Origin: Thalassotalea euphylliae
GTDB taxonomy: Bacteria; Pseudomonadota; Gammaproteobacteria; Enterobacterales; Alteromonadaceae
Length of the DNA: 64,000 bases
Assembly (NCBI RefSeq): GCF_003390335.1
Contig: NZ_QUOU01000001.1
Span: 930,001-994,000, forward strand
Direction of reading: 5' to 3'
Shown: positions 1-9,034 of the stretch, in pieces
Layout: each line of letters starts with the position of its first letter
Position numbering within the stretch: the first letter of the stretch is position 1
The notes under the pieces: model-generated
The model's input: only the letters and a program-made list of their open reading frames with translations
Database searches by the model: none
Told to the model about the DNA's origin: nothing
Made by a program: the position numbers and the translations under genes

Positions 1-747
1 TTACCAGCAGCGACTTTGGCGAAAAAAGTTAGGGTGCTCAAACCGAATAATAAGCCGCCCATTGCAATTAAACGCAGTAAGGCTTCAACCCGCCCAAGCC
101 AGACGGCACAAGCGCTCAGCCAAACGATATTGAGTTCACCTGCGCGCAGCTTCGCTGATCGTCAAAGTGTGGAGAGTACTGCGGATAAGCCAGCTAAGCC
201 GAAAAAAACGATTGTGCTGACTGCGCCTAAATCACCAGAAAACTCAACATCGAAGCCTGTAGTTAAGCTCAGTCCTGCCAGACCAAGCCCAATCGCAACC
301 GATGCAAACGAGCCTGAAACGAGCACGTCAGCGGTAACCGAGAAATTAGCTGTTGATGAAGCATCTGCTCAAGATTTGGAACTATCGGCAACGGCTGCGG
401 TCATTAATGATAGCAATCAAATAGTTGAGCAAGGAGTTGCTAGTTTAGCTAGTGAAGATAGCTCAATAAGTGAAAATAATTTAACAAGCGAGGAGACTCT
501 CGCTGAAATGACAGCAGAAAGTAGCGGGATTTCAGAGCCGCAGGCGCCTGTTTATTTAACGTTGGCGGACTTACCACAGCACAAAGTCGCCAAAGGTGAG
601 AATTTGTTTACGATTTCTAAGCACTACAACATCTATTTACGCACGTTACGCCAGTGGAATAAGTTGGATGAAACCGCCTTGTTGAAGGTCGGCGATACCG
701 TCTATTTGGCCGATCCGGCGAGCGTGCAAGCCGAGCAAGAGCAATAA
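1..747 (+). CDS. LysM-domain protein, C-terminal part (5' end outside window)
   Basis: The frame is open from base 1, so the gene begins upstream; about 248 codons are visible. Most of it is a low-complexity linker rich in Ser, Thr, Ala, Pro and Glu. The last 60 or so residues form a LysM module (HKVAKGENLFTISKHYNI followed by an LRQWN turn and VGDTVYL), which binds peptidoglycan. The gene ends 6 bp before rodZ, where Alteromonadales usually carry the type IV pilus biogenesis gene pilW/pilF. This may therefore be PilW with a LysM tail, but no TPR region is visible, so that identity is inference from position. The TTG at 16 is probably not the real start. Confidence 0.7.
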   Translation, partial: LPAATLAKKVRVLKPNNKPPIAIKRSKASTRPSQTAQALSQTILSSPARSFADRQSVESTADKPAKPKKTIVLTAPKSPENSTSKPVVKLSPARPSPIATDANEPETSTSAVTEKLAVDEASAQDLELSATAAVINDSNQIVEQGVASLASEDSSISENNLTSEETLAEMTAESSGISEPQAPVYLTLADLPQHKVAKGENLFTISKHYNIYLRTLRQWNKLDETALLKVGDTVYLADPASVQAEQEQ

Positions 748-753
748 ATTTAA

Positions 754-1734
754 ATGAGTAAAACATCAACTGAATTATCAGAAGATATTGAAGTAATTGG
801 TCCTGGGAAAATGCTGGCTGAAGCCAGAATGGCTATGGGCCTGAGTCAGCAACAAGTTGCTGAACAGCTGAACTTTCGCCCTGCGTTAGTTGAGAAAATT
901 GAACAAGAAATTTTTGACAGTAAACTACCAGACACTTTCAATCGCGGCTACCTGAAAAACTACGCAAAATTGGTCGGGGTTGACGAGCATGACGTACTCG
1001 CCAGTTACGAAATGTTGGGTGTTGCGGCCAAGCAGCGCACAGAGCTGCAAAGTTTTTCTAAGATTACCGAAAAGGAAGCTCAGCACAGTCGTTTAATGTG
1101 GCTAAGCTACTTTATTTTGGCGGCATTGATAGCGTCAACCGTGATCTATTATCTGCAAGATGCGAGTAACGACAGTTCAACATCAAGTATCGCGCCTGTT
1201 AGCGATAGCCAAACAAACACTTCATCACAGTCGTCAGACGTTGCCAAAACTCAGAGCGGTAATGCTGGTGTAACCGATGTTGCCGGAGTAAGTGACTCAA
1301 GTCAGGAGCTTATCTCGCCGGCGCAAGCGGCGACTATTGCAAGCCAAGCAAGTCAAACAAGCCAAGCGCAACCTGAGCTAAATGCCACTTCAACGCTTGC
1401 CGCTCCAGTACAAGAAACGCTACCAGCAAACATTGAACCAAATGAGCGCGTGCAAGTAACCGCCACTGATGCAGAGGTGGCGCAAATACCGGCAACAGCG
1501 GTTTTCTCGTTTGCCGGCGATTGCTGGGTTAATATTTACGATGGCACTGGCGAGCGCATCGCATGGGGCATAAAAAAAGCTGGTTATGTGATGCAACTTA
1601 AAGGTACCGCGCCTTTTAAAGTCACCGTTGGTAAACCTGAGTTAGTGGCAATTGATTTTAATGGTGAGTCTATCGACATGAGCAAGTATAATGTCGGTAA
1701 TATTGCAAAATTTTCCTTACCAGAGTCTTCTTAG
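754..1734 (+). CDS. rodZ: RodZ, cytoskeletal rod-shape protein
   Basis: Inner-membrane protein that links MreB to the cell-wall elongation machinery. Residues about 18-85 form a Cro/CI-type helix-turn-helix (GKMLAEARMAMGLSQQQVAEQL), followed by one membrane span at about 114-134. A periplasmic Ser/Thr/Gln-rich linker leads to a C-terminal DUF4115-type beta domain from about 245 (GDCWVNIYDGTGERIAWG). The 326-residue length is normal. It lies 6 bp after the LysM gene and 18 bp before ispG, the order found across gammaproteobacteria, so cotranscription is likely. Confidence 0.95.
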   Translation: MSKTSTELSEDIEVIGPGKMLAEARMAMGLSQQQVAEQLNFRPALVEKIEQEIFDSKLPDTFNRGYLKNYAKLVGVDEHDVLASYEMLGVAAKQRTELQSFSKITEKEAQHSRLMWLSYFILAALIASTVIYYLQDASNDSSTSSIAPVSDSQTNTSSQSSDVAKTQSGNAGVTDVAGVSDSSQELISPAQAATIASQASQTSQAQPELNATSTLAAPVQETLPANIEPNERVQVTATDAEVAQIPATAVFSFAGDCWVNIYDGTGERIAWGIKKAGYVMQLKGTAPFKVTVGKPELVAIDFNGESIDMSKYNVGNIAKFSLPESS

Positions 1735-1752
1735 CCTGAGTTTTCTTAGTTT

Positions 1753-2883
1753 ATGTCTATGTTTAATGAATCTCCGATAGTCAGACGCAAATCGCGTCAA
1801 ATCATGGTGGGTAATGTCCCCGTAGGTGGTGATGCACCCATTAGCGTGCAATCAATGACTAACACCTTAACCACGGATGTTGCGGCGACGGTTGCACAAA
1901 TTAAATCGCTTGAAGCGGTTGGCGCAGATATCGTGCGTGTTAGTGTGCCGACAATGGACGCCGCCGAGGCGTTTAGAGAAATCAAAAAACAAGTGTCAGT
2001 ACCTTTGGTGACCGACATTCACTTTGACTATCGCATCGCGCTGAAAGTCGCGGAATACGGCGCCGACTGCTTGCGTATTAACCCAGGTAATATCGGTAAA
2101 GAAGATCGCATTAAAGCGGTGGTTGAATCAGCGCGCGACAAAGGTATTCCAATCCGAATCGGGGTTAATGGCGGGTCGCTAGAAAAAGACTTGCAAGAAA
2201 AGTACGGTGAGCCGACACCAGAAGCCTTACTTGAATCTGCGATGCGCCATGTTGATATTCTTGATCGCATGAACTTCCACGATTTTAAAGTGAGTGTCAA
2301 AGCATCCGATGTCTTTTTAGCGGTTGGCGCTTATCGCTTGCTCGCTGCGCAAATTGATAATCCGCTGCACTTGGGGATCACTGAAGCGGGCGGTTTCCGC
2401 TCTGGCTCAGTGAAGTCTGCAATTGGCTTGGGCATGTTACTGAGCGAAGGCATTGGTGATACCTTGCGCGTTTCACTTGCGGCTGACCCAGTGCAAGAAA
2501 TCAAAGTCGGTTTTGATATTTTAAAGTCGCTCAAAATTCGCAGCCGTGGTATTAACTTTATCGCCTGTCCAAGCTGCTCTCGCCAAGAATTTGATGTAAT
2601 TGGCACCGTTAATGCGCTCGAAGAACGCTTAGAAGACATTGTTACACCAATGGATGTATCGATAATCGGTTGTATTGTTAATGGTCCCGGTGAAGCCACT
2701 GTGTCTGACTTAGGTTTGACAGGCAGTAGCCGTAAAAGCGGCTTCTATCTCGATGGCGCTCGCCAAAAAGAACGCATCGACAATAACGATATTGTTGACC
2801 AGCTTGAGCATAAAATTCGAGCCAAAGCTAGGTTGATGGATGAAAGTAGCCAAATTGATGTGAAGCAATTAGACGACGAATAA
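1753..2883 (+). CDS. ispG: 4-hydroxy-3-methylbut-2-en-1-yl diphosphate synthase (flavodoxin)
   Basis: IspG/GcpE reduces methylerythritol cyclodiphosphate to HMBPP in the MEP isoprenoid pathway. The three 4Fe-4S cysteines are present at residues 272 and 275 (ACPSCSRQEF) and 307 (IIGCIVNGPGE), with the cluster-ligand Glu at 314. The 376-residue length is typical of the short bacterial form. The N-terminal TIM barrel shows SVQSMTNT and DIHFDYRIAL. It sits between rodZ and hisS. The separate ispD-ispF pair later in the window belongs to the same pathway. Confidence 0.97.
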   Translation: MSMFNESPIVRRKSRQIMVGNVPVGGDAPISVQSMTNTLTTDVAATVAQIKSLEAVGADIVRVSVPTMDAAEAFREIKKQVSVPLVTDIHFDYRIALKVAEYGADCLRINPGNIGKEDRIKAVVESARDKGIPIRIGVNGGSLEKDLQEKYGEPTPEALLESAMRHVDILDRMNFHDFKVSVKASDVFLAVGAYRLLAAQIDNPLHLGITEAGGFRSGSVKSAIGLGMLLSEGIGDTLRVSLAADPVQEIKVGFDILKSLKIRSRGINFIACPSCSRQEFDVIGTVNALEERLEDIVTPMDVSIIGCIVNGPGEATVSDLGLTGSSRKSGFYLDGARQKERIDNNDIVDQLEHKIRAKARLMDESSQIDVKQLDDE

Positions 2884-2912
2884 TTTGGTATGGTGCGTCT
2901 GCTAGCGTGCTG

Positions 2913-2941
2913 TTTACGTTTAAACCGCTAGCGCCTATAAT
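2913..2941 (+). promoter_or_regulatory. Putative sigma-70 promoter of hisS
   Basis: TTTACG (2913-2918) and a perfect TATAAT (2936-2941) are separated by 17 bp, ending 52 bp before the hisS start in the 110-bp ispG-hisS gap. It may also drive yfgM-bamB. Recognised by eye only. Confidence 0.55.
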
Positions 2942-2993
2942 GCGCCGTTGATTTTTACTATTGTTTTTAAGTTAAAAGAAGAGAGCTGAGTAA

Positions 2994-4268
2994 GTGAGTA
3001 AAGCGATTCAAGCAATTCGTGGTATGAATGACTGTTTGCCGTCAGAAACTAAAGTGTGGCAAATGGTGGAAGACACCCTACGTAGGGTAGCAGGCAATTA
3101 TGGTTTTGCCGAAATTCGTATGCCGATCGTTGAGTCTACCGCTTTGTTCAAGCGCTCTGTCGGTGAAGTGACCGATATTGTCGAAAAAGAAATGTACACG
3201 TTCGACGATCGCAATGGTGACAGCTTAACACTTCGTCCAGAAGGCACGGCAAGCTGTGTACGCGCCGGTAACCAACACGGTTTATTGTACAACCAAGAAC
3301 AGCGCCTGTGGTACATGGGACCAATGTTTCGTCATGAACGTCCGCAAAAAGGGCGTTATCGTCAATTCCATCAATTTGGTATCGAAGCCTTTGGTATCGC
3401 AACGCCGGATATTGACGCTGAAATTATTATGCTGTCTGCGCGCCTTTGGAAAGAGCTAGGCATTGCTGAACACGTAACATTAGAGCTTAATTCGTTAGGT
3501 TCAAACGAAGAACGCGCAGCTTACTGTGATGCGCTGGTTGAGTACTTAACTAAGCACGAAGATAAGCTAGATGAAGACAGCAAGCGCCGTTTGCACTCTA
3601 ATCCGCTACGTGTGTTGGACAGTAAAAATCCAGAGGTACAAGCGGCTTTAGCTGACGCGCCGAAAATAAGTGATTACTTCGGTGAAGAAACTCAAACACA
3701 CTTTGCTCAGCTAACTACTTATTTAGATAACGCTGGCATTAAATATGAATTGAATGAACGTTTGGTTCGCGGCTTAGACTATTACAATCGCACGGTCTTT
3801 GAGTGGGTTACGTCTAGCCTTGGCGCGCAAGGTACTGTCTGTGCTGGTGGTCGATATGATGGCTTAGTCGAGCAACTTGGTGGTAAAGGTACACCGGGCG
3901 TTGGTTTTGCCCTTGGTATCGAACGCTTAGTACTGATGCTAACCAGCCTTGAAAAGTTAAATAATATTCGCCCACAAGTGGAAGCTTATGTCATTGCGTT
4001 AGGCGACGGCGCTGATTTAAAGGCAATGCAACTTGCTGAACAATGGCGTGATGAAGTGCCAAACATTCGCATCCAAAACCACTGTGGTGGCGGTAACATG
4101 AAAAAACAAATGAAGCGCGCTGACAAATCAGGTGCACATATCGCGCTGATTTTAGGTGAAGATGAAATTGCCAACGGGCAGGTAACGGTCAAATACCTGC
4201 GCGGTCAACACGAACAACAACAAATTGACTTAGCGCAAGTCGCAGGTCTGTTAGCAAGTATTATGTAA
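2994..4268 (+). CDS. hisS: Histidyl-tRNA synthetase
   Basis: Class II aminoacyl-tRNA synthetase that charges tRNA-His. Motif 2 (MFRHERPQKGRYRQFHQFG), the histidine-specific RGLDYYNRTVFEW signature and motif 3 (GVGFALGIERL) are visible. An anticodon-binding domain occupies the last 100 or so residues. The 424-residue length matches the family. The start is GTG at 2994, with an AAGAGAG ribosome-binding region upstream. yfgM follows after 9 bp. Confidence 0.97.
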   Translation: MSKAIQAIRGMNDCLPSETKVWQMVEDTLRRVAGNYGFAEIRMPIVESTALFKRSVGEVTDIVEKEMYTFDDRNGDSLTLRPEGTASCVRAGNQHGLLYNQEQRLWYMGPMFRHERPQKGRYRQFHQFGIEAFGIATPDIDAEIIMLSARLWKELGIAEHVTLELNSLGSNEERAAYCDALVEYLTKHEDKLDEDSKRRLHSNPLRVLDSKNPEVQAALADAPKISDYFGEETQTHFAQLTTYLDNAGIKYELNERLVRGLDYYNRTVFEWVTSSLGAQGTVCAGGRYDGLVEQLGGKGTPGVGFALGIERLVLMLTSLEKLNNIRPQVEAYVIALGDGADLKAMQLAEQWRDEVPNIRIQNHCGGGNMKKQMKRADKSGAHIALILGEDEIANGQVTVKYLRGQHEQQQIDLAQVAGLLASIM

Positions 4269-4277
4269 GGAAGTATT

Positions 4278-4925
4278 GTGGAATCATTTGAAACAGAAGA
4301 ACAACAAGTCGAAGCGATTAAAAAGTTTTGGCAAGAATATGGTAACTACATTATTGGTGGTTTAGTTGTTGGTTTGTCGGGTTTTGTTGGTTTTAACTTC
4401 TACAAAGACGGCAAGTTAGAAAGTGAAATGGCAGTGGCATCGCAGTACCAAGCGGTTATTGAAAGCCAAACCGCTGATCACGAAGCGTTTAAAACCAATG
4501 CCGAGCAGTTTATTCAAAACAATGGTGAATCTAGCTATGCGTCGTTAACTGCGCTTAGCCTAGCCAAAGATGCTGCTGAACACCAAGATTGGGAAAAAGC
4601 CGCAACACATTTACAGCAAGCGGTTGAAAAGGCGAATAACGCAGGTATCAAAGCGATTGCGAATGTGCGTCTGGCGCGTGTGCAGATCCAACTGGGTCAG
4701 TTTGATCAAGCGTTAGCGACTGTCGGCGGTGAGCAACCTCAAGCATTTAAAGCGGCGGTGGAAGAAATTAAAGGTGATGCCTACCTCAAGCAAGGTAAAG
4801 TGGAGTTAGCGCGCAATGCTTATCAAGCGGCTATTGACGCTGATGGTTTGGCGACCAACCCGAGCTTGCAGTTAAAAATTGACGACTTAGCACAGGCAAC
4901 TAACCTAACTCAATTGCCTAACTAA
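4278..4925 (+). CDS. yfgM: YfgM family ancillary SecYEG/periplasmic chaperone-network protein
   Basis: YfgM is a membrane-anchored TPR protein that works with PpiD at the SecYEG translocon. The N-terminus (ESFETEEQQVEAIKKFWQEYG) is diagnostic. One membrane span lies at about residues 22-41, followed by a periplasmic TPR-like region rich in Ala and Gln. The 215-residue length and the hisS-yfgM-bamB order agree with the family. The start is GTG at 4278, placed by GGAAG about 5 bp upstream. Confidence 0.92.
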   Translation: MESFETEEQQVEAIKKFWQEYGNYIIGGLVVGLSGFVGFNFYKDGKLESEMAVASQYQAVIESQTADHEAFKTNAEQFIQNNGESSYASLTALSLAKDAAEHQDWEKAATHLQQAVEKANNAGIKAIANVRLARVQIQLGQFDQALATVGGEQPQAFKAAVEEIKGDAYLKQGKVELARNAYQAAIDADGLATNPSLQLKIDDLAQATNLTQLPN

Positions 4926-4940
4926 ATAGCGAGCTGCTTT

Positions 4941-6152
4941 GTGAAAAAAATGATAACAAAAATAGTGAATATTCGATTGTTGTCAGCGCTCGCGCTGGCA
5001 ACGACACTTGCCGCTTGTTCATCAACAGATGACGAAGATGAAGCGATTAAAATTGCTGAGTTAACAGATATTAACGAGCAATTTGAAGTTGATGTAGCTT
5101 GGGAAAAAGGCATTGGTGATGGCGTTGATGACTACTTCTCACGCATTAAACCTGCCTATGGTTACAACAAAGTGTTCAGTATTAGCCGCGAAGGCGATGC
5201 CTATGCCATTAATGCGCAAAACGGTGACCAAGTTTGGCATGTTGATTTAAGCGATGTAGACAAAGAGCGCGGTTTCTTTGATAGCCGTGAGCCAGCATTA
5301 CTTGCTGGTGGCCCAATTACTGGTGTTAACAAGGTTTTTATCGGTAGCGAAAACGGCGAAGTATTCGCGCTTGATGCTGAAACAGGCGAATTAGCTTGGC
5401 AAGGTAAAGTCAAAGGTGAGGTTATCGCTCGCCCAGCACTTGATTCGGGTATTTTAGTGGTGAATACCGCATCTGGTGTTCTTAAAGCGTTTAATGCGTC
5501 AACCGGTGAAGAGCTGTGGCAAGTGGATTTAGACGTACCACCGTTAACATTGCGTGGTATCAGTGCGCCGACAGCTGCGGCTGGCGGTGTACTAGTTGGT
5601 ACTTCAGCAGGTGAGCTTTCAGTATTTATGCTCGAAAAAGGGCAGCAAGGCTGGACAGTACCTGTTGGTGAAGCGACAGGTTCAACTGAATTAGAGCGCG
5701 TTATTGACGTCGACAGCCAACCGCTGGTGTTTGGTGATAAAGTTTACGCTATTTCGTCACGCGGTAATTTAGTTGCGATTGACCTTCGCAATGGCCGCAT
5801 TTTGTGGAAACGCCAATACTCGTCTTACCGCCAGTTAGCCATTAGTGGTAATACCTTGTTTTTAACTGACTTGAAAGGCCACGTTTATGCGGTTGACCGC
5901 GTCAATGGTTTAGAGCGCTGGAGTAACCTTGCTCTTACCAATCGCAATGTGACTGGCCCTGTCGTGGTTGGCAATTACCTAGCGGTAGGGGATTTTGAAG
6001 GCTACCTACACTTCTTGAGCCAAGAAACAGGTGAGTTTGTCGCACGCCATAAAGTTGATGGTAGTGGCATTTATGCAACGCCAACAGTTGCTGAAGGTAC
6101 TATTTATGTACAAGCACGTGACGGTTCGTTACAAGCAGTTAAGCTTCCATAA
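4941..6152 (+). CDS. bamB: BamB, outer-membrane assembly lipoprotein
   Basis: BamB is a beta-propeller lipoprotein of the BAM complex, which inserts outer-membrane proteins. A lipoprotein signal peptide ends in LAAC with the acylated Cys at residue 26. Repeated PQQ-like blades follow (for example GDQVWHVDL, GELAWQGKV, GEELWQVDL, GRILWKRQY). At 403 residues it has the usual length. The start is GTG at 4941, 15 bp after yfgM. A hairpin terminator follows at 6210. Confidence 0.95.
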   Translation: MKKMITKIVNIRLLSALALATTLAACSSTDDEDEAIKIAELTDINEQFEVDVAWEKGIGDGVDDYFSRIKPAYGYNKVFSISREGDAYAINAQNGDQVWHVDLSDVDKERGFFDSREPALLAGGPITGVNKVFIGSENGEVFALDAETGELAWQGKVKGEVIARPALDSGILVVNTASGVLKAFNASTGEELWQVDLDVPPLTLRGISAPTAAAGGVLVGTSAGELSVFMLEKGQQGWTVPVGEATGSTELERVIDVDSQPLVFGDKVYAISSRGNLVAIDLRNGRILWKRQYSSYRQLAISGNTLFLTDLKGHVYAVDRVNGLERWSNLALTNRNVTGPVVVGNYLAVGDFEGYLHFLSQETGEFVARHKVDGSGIYATPTVAEGTIYVQARDGSLQAVKLP

Positions 6153-6161
6153 TTGCTTAGG

Positions 6162-6191
6162 CTATAGCTCAAGTTAACTTGTGAGCTATAG
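6162..6191. other. Inverted repeat downstream of bamB
   Basis: A 10-bp perfect inverted repeat (CTATAGCTCA ... TGAGCTATAG) lies 9 bp after the bamB stop. It has no T-run, so it may stabilise the 3' end of the mRNA rather than terminate it. Confidence 0.5.
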
Positions 6192-6209
6192 TTATTAAAA
6201 GTGTTTAAC

Positions 6210-6240
6210 GGCTCCATGCTCGCGCATTGGAGCCTTTGTT
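6210..6240 (+). terminator. Rho-independent terminator after bamB
   Basis: The 7-bp stem GGCTCCA / TGGAGCC with an 11-nt loop is followed by TTTGTTT. Confidence 0.7.
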
Positions 6241-6242
6241 TA

Positions 6243-6514
6243 TACCCAAACTACCTCAAGGTGCATGATTCAGCGCTGTCACAGGGACTTAATATCAAGG
6301 CGCAGCTAGCAGGAATGGTACTCCCTTTCAATTAGCTGCAACGATGAGAGTAAGTTCCTGTGAAGCGCCCAAGGGGTTGGTTTAAAAGCGATTTATGCTG
6401 TGTTATTGATTTTACTTTCCATGCAAAGAAGGGAATAACCATTCTTTGCAATCAATGCCTTGCCTAAATCGCTTTTAATTCCAACTGAACAAGCATTTTG
6501 AGATAGCTTGGGTA
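6243..6514. repeat. MITE-like element, diverged family member (copy A)
   Basis: A 272-bp non-coding element with imperfect terminal inverted repeats: TACCCAAACTACCTCAAG at the left end, TACCCAAGCTATCTCAAAA on the opposite strand at the right end. Inside are nested inverted repeats (TCACAGGGACTTA/TAAGTTCCTGTGA and GCAGCTA/TAGCTGC). Its right half (about 6380-6475) is clearly related to the cores of the elements at 24451 and 36273: a TTTAAAA...ATGCTG.GTTATT.ATTTT stretch, then CCATTCT.TGCAAT.AATGCC. It carries no ORF and no clear target-site duplication. It occupies most of the 440-bp bamB-der gap. Confidence 0.75.
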
Positions 6515-6592
6515 TGTATTGGCATTGCCAATTTATAGAAAGAATTAAAGGCAGTTGTTAGCAAAACTGCCCGTTAAGAGTTTGAGGTAAAC

Positions 6593-8056
6593 ATGCTACC
6601 AGTCGTTGCTTTAGTGGGTCGCCCGAATGTGGGGAAATCGACCTTATTTAACCGCCTAACCCGCACCCGCGATGCGTTGGTTGCTGACTACCCAGGCTTA
6701 ACACGAGACCGTCAGTACGGCCAAGCATCTGTTGAAGAACATCCGTTTATTGTTATTGATACCGGTGGTATTCACGGTAATGAAGAGGGGATTGATGCGT
6801 TAATGGCTGAGCAATCGCTCATGGCGGTTGAAGAAGCTGACGCGGTATTGTTCTTGGTGGATGCGCGTGCAGGGTTAACATCTGCGGATGAAGCCATTGC
6901 CGACTATCTGCGTAAGCAAGACAAGAAAGTATTCTTAGTCGCTAATAAAATTGACGGTATTGATGCCGACTCTGCGGTCGCAGAATTTTTCAGTTTAGGT
7001 TTAGGTGAAACTGTGCACCAAATTGCCGCAGCGCATGGTCGCGGTGTTACACAACTTTTAACGCTTGCACTCTCACCGCACATTGAAGAACTTGGCCAAG
7101 AAAAACTCGACGCTGACGTGGATGAATTTGAAGATGAGCTAGTGTTTGCAGAAGGCGAAGAAGTTGAAATTGAAGCGCCAGAGCAAGACGATAAAATCAA
7201 ATTGGCGATTATCGGTAAACCTAATGTGGGTAAGTCAACACTTACTAACCGAATTTTAGGTGAAGAGCGCGTGGTGGTTTATGACATGCCAGGTACTACG
7301 CGTGACAGCGTTTACATTCCGATGGAAAGAAACGAGCGTGAATACACCTTAATTGACACCGCAGGTATTCGCCGTCGTAAAAATGTTAACGATGTTGTCG
7401 AAAAGTACTCAGTGATCAAAACGCTACGTGCGATTGAAGATGCTAATGTGTGTTTGTTAATTATTGATGCGCGTGAGGGGATTACCGATCAAGACCTAAG
7501 CTTGTTAGGCTTTATTCTTGAAGCGGGTCGCTCGCTCGTACTGGCAGTGAATAAATGGGATGGTATTGATCAAGAAGTTAAAGACAATATTCATAAAGAG
7601 TTAGACCGCCGCCTAGGCTTTATTGATTTTGCCCGTGTGCACTTTATCTCAGCGTTGCACGGCACAGGTGTTGGGCACTTATTTGAATCGGTTGAAGAAG
7701 CCTTTGTCTCTGCGACCAAGCGTATCTCAACGTCTATGGTCACCAAGATTTTGGATATGGCCGTATTCGACCATCAGCCACCAATGCACAATGGTCGTCG
7801 AATCAAGCTTAAATACGCGCATGCTGGTGGCTATAACCCGCCAATCGTTGTGATTCACGGTAACCAGACTAAGCACTTGCCACCTTCTTACAAGCGCTAT
7901 TTGATGAACTACTACCGTAAGTCGTTAAAAATAATGGGAACGCCAATCAAAATTGAGTTTAGAGAGACCTCTAATCCATTTGCTGGTAAGAAAAAGCTTA
8001 CCTATACCGAGCAGAAAAAGCTGGCGCGTGCAACACAAGGCTATAAAAAAGACTAG
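6593..8056 (+). CDS. der: Der (EngA), ribosome-assembly GTPase
   Basis: Essential GTPase for 50S maturation. It has two tandem G domains, with P-loops GRPNVGKST at residues 9-17 and GKPNVGKST near residue 208, and switch/G3 motifs DTGG and DTAG. G4 motifs are NKID and NKWD. A KH-like C-terminal domain (GNQTKHLPPSYKRYL) follows. The linker between the two GTPase domains is strongly acidic. The 487-residue length is normal. It is separated from bamB by the repeat element and is followed by a strong terminator. Confidence 0.97.
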   Translation: MLPVVALVGRPNVGKSTLFNRLTRTRDALVADYPGLTRDRQYGQASVEEHPFIVIDTGGIHGNEEGIDALMAEQSLMAVEEADAVLFLVDARAGLTSADEAIADYLRKQDKKVFLVANKIDGIDADSAVAEFFSLGLGETVHQIAAAHGRGVTQLLTLALSPHIEELGQEKLDADVDEFEDELVFAEGEEVEIEAPEQDDKIKLAIIGKPNVGKSTLTNRILGEERVVVYDMPGTTRDSVYIPMERNEREYTLIDTAGIRRRKNVNDVVEKYSVIKTLRAIEDANVCLLIIDAREGITDQDLSLLGFILEAGRSLVLAVNKWDGIDQEVKDNIHKELDRRLGFIDFARVHFISALHGTGVGHLFESVEEAFVSATKRISTSMVTKILDMAVFDHQPPMHNGRRIKLKYAHAGGYNPPIVVIHGNQTKHLPPSYKRYLMNYYRKSLKIMGTPIKIEFRETSNPFAGKKKLTYTEQKKLARATQGYKKD

Positions 8057-8105
8057 CACTTGCTATAGAGATAAATTAAGTCATTAGATTGATGAATGAG
8101 AAAAC

Positions 8106-8136
8106 CGCTTGTTAGTACGCTAACAAGCGTTTTTTT
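8106..8136 (+). terminator. Rho-independent terminator after der
   Basis: A perfect 10-bp stem (CGCTTGTTAG / CTAACAAGCG) with a TACG tetraloop is followed by seven T. Confidence 0.9.
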
Positions 8137-8285
8137 GCTTTTCGCTTTCCTTAGTTGGCGATGCTAGCTAGTTTGGCGAAGTTGGCATGCTCAGCAGGTA
8201 CAGCTGCGCAATTGCAATTACTCTGACTTTTGGCTAGGGTATCGGCTAGCAGTAAGAAAAGAATAATTAGGGTTTGAAACTACCT

Positions 8286-8966
8286 ATGCCAGAGCCGATT
8301 AAAGTTGATGTTGCCAATCGTTTAAACCGAAATCTTGGGCTGTTTAACGCTGGCTCTCAGGTCACCATTGATATTGTCACACCCGCTGGCAAACGCGGTA
8401 AGTTTAGAACCACTTTTATTGGTTTTTTATCCAAGCAATACGTGCTTATTCAATACCCGGACAGCAATAAGCTCGGTGGTTTTGGTCAATATATTACGCA
8501 AGGGGCCAATATTACCGTGCGCGGTGTGGTCGAAGGCCACGAAGGCTCAATCGTTGCGTTTGTTTCGCCTGTACTGCAAACCATTCAAATTCCTTCGCGC
8601 TTGATGGTGTTAGATTTTCCGAAAACCGTCAGTTTGCAAAATCTGCGCTCAACGGTTCGTATTGACACCGACATCAAGGCTAAAGTCAAAGTCAATGACG
8701 ATTACTGGCAAGCCAGTATTCAAGATATTTCCGCTAAAGGGTGTCAGCTGTCGGTGAATAATGGCGACTCTTTGGTGCTGAGCAAAGAACAGGATATTTT
8801 GATTGTCATTGAAGACTTTCAAGGCAAGAGTAATGTTAAGCTAGATGCCGTGATATGCAACGTTAAAACACAAGTTGATAGCATTGCTGTTGGGGTTCAG
8901 TTTAAAGCAAAAGCGAGTAAGCCAATTATCGACTTACTCAATGCTGCACTAACTTCTGAGGCCTAG
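8286..8966 (+). CDS. PilZ-domain c-di-GMP-binding protein (YcgR-like flagellar brake family)
   Basis: The N-terminal half (about residues 15-105) resembles the PilZN/YcgR beta-barrel. The C-terminal half is a PilZ domain with both c-di-GMP motifs: RSTVR (RxxxR) and DISAKG (D/NxSxxG). It should therefore bind c-di-GMP and act as an effector; its target is unknown. I chose ATG at 8286; a TTG at 8274 in the same frame is possible, and neither has a strong ribosome-binding site. It stands alone, convergent with xseA. The window also encodes a GGDEF-EAL enzyme, but nothing links the two directly. Confidence 0.85.
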   Translation: MPEPIKVDVANRLNRNLGLFNAGSQVTIDIVTPAGKRGKFRTTFIGFLSKQYVLIQYPDSNKLGGFGQYITQGANITVRGVVEGHEGSIVAFVSPVLQTIQIPSRLMVLDFPKTVSLQNLRSTVRIDTDIKAKVKVNDDYWQASIQDISAKGCQLSVNNGDSLVLSKEQDILIVIEDFQGKSNVKLDAVICNVKTQVDSIAVGVQFKAKASKPIIDLLNAALTSEA

Positions 8967-9034
8967 CTTTGGAAAGTAGTTTTCAGGCTTAGTTTTAGTG
9001 TATCAATTTGATATGTAATATCGCAGCGAACGAC

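Noticed and set aside
2028..2699. Long antisense frames opposite ispG and similar frames opposite hisS, guaB and exbB genes
   Set aside because: They are shadows of strongly coding plus-strand genes, without start signals or recognisable products.
6153..6592. tRNA or small RNA gene in the bamB-der gap
   Set aside because: The secondary-structure potential is explained by the repeat element's inverted repeats; no cloverleaf or known RNA motif was seen.
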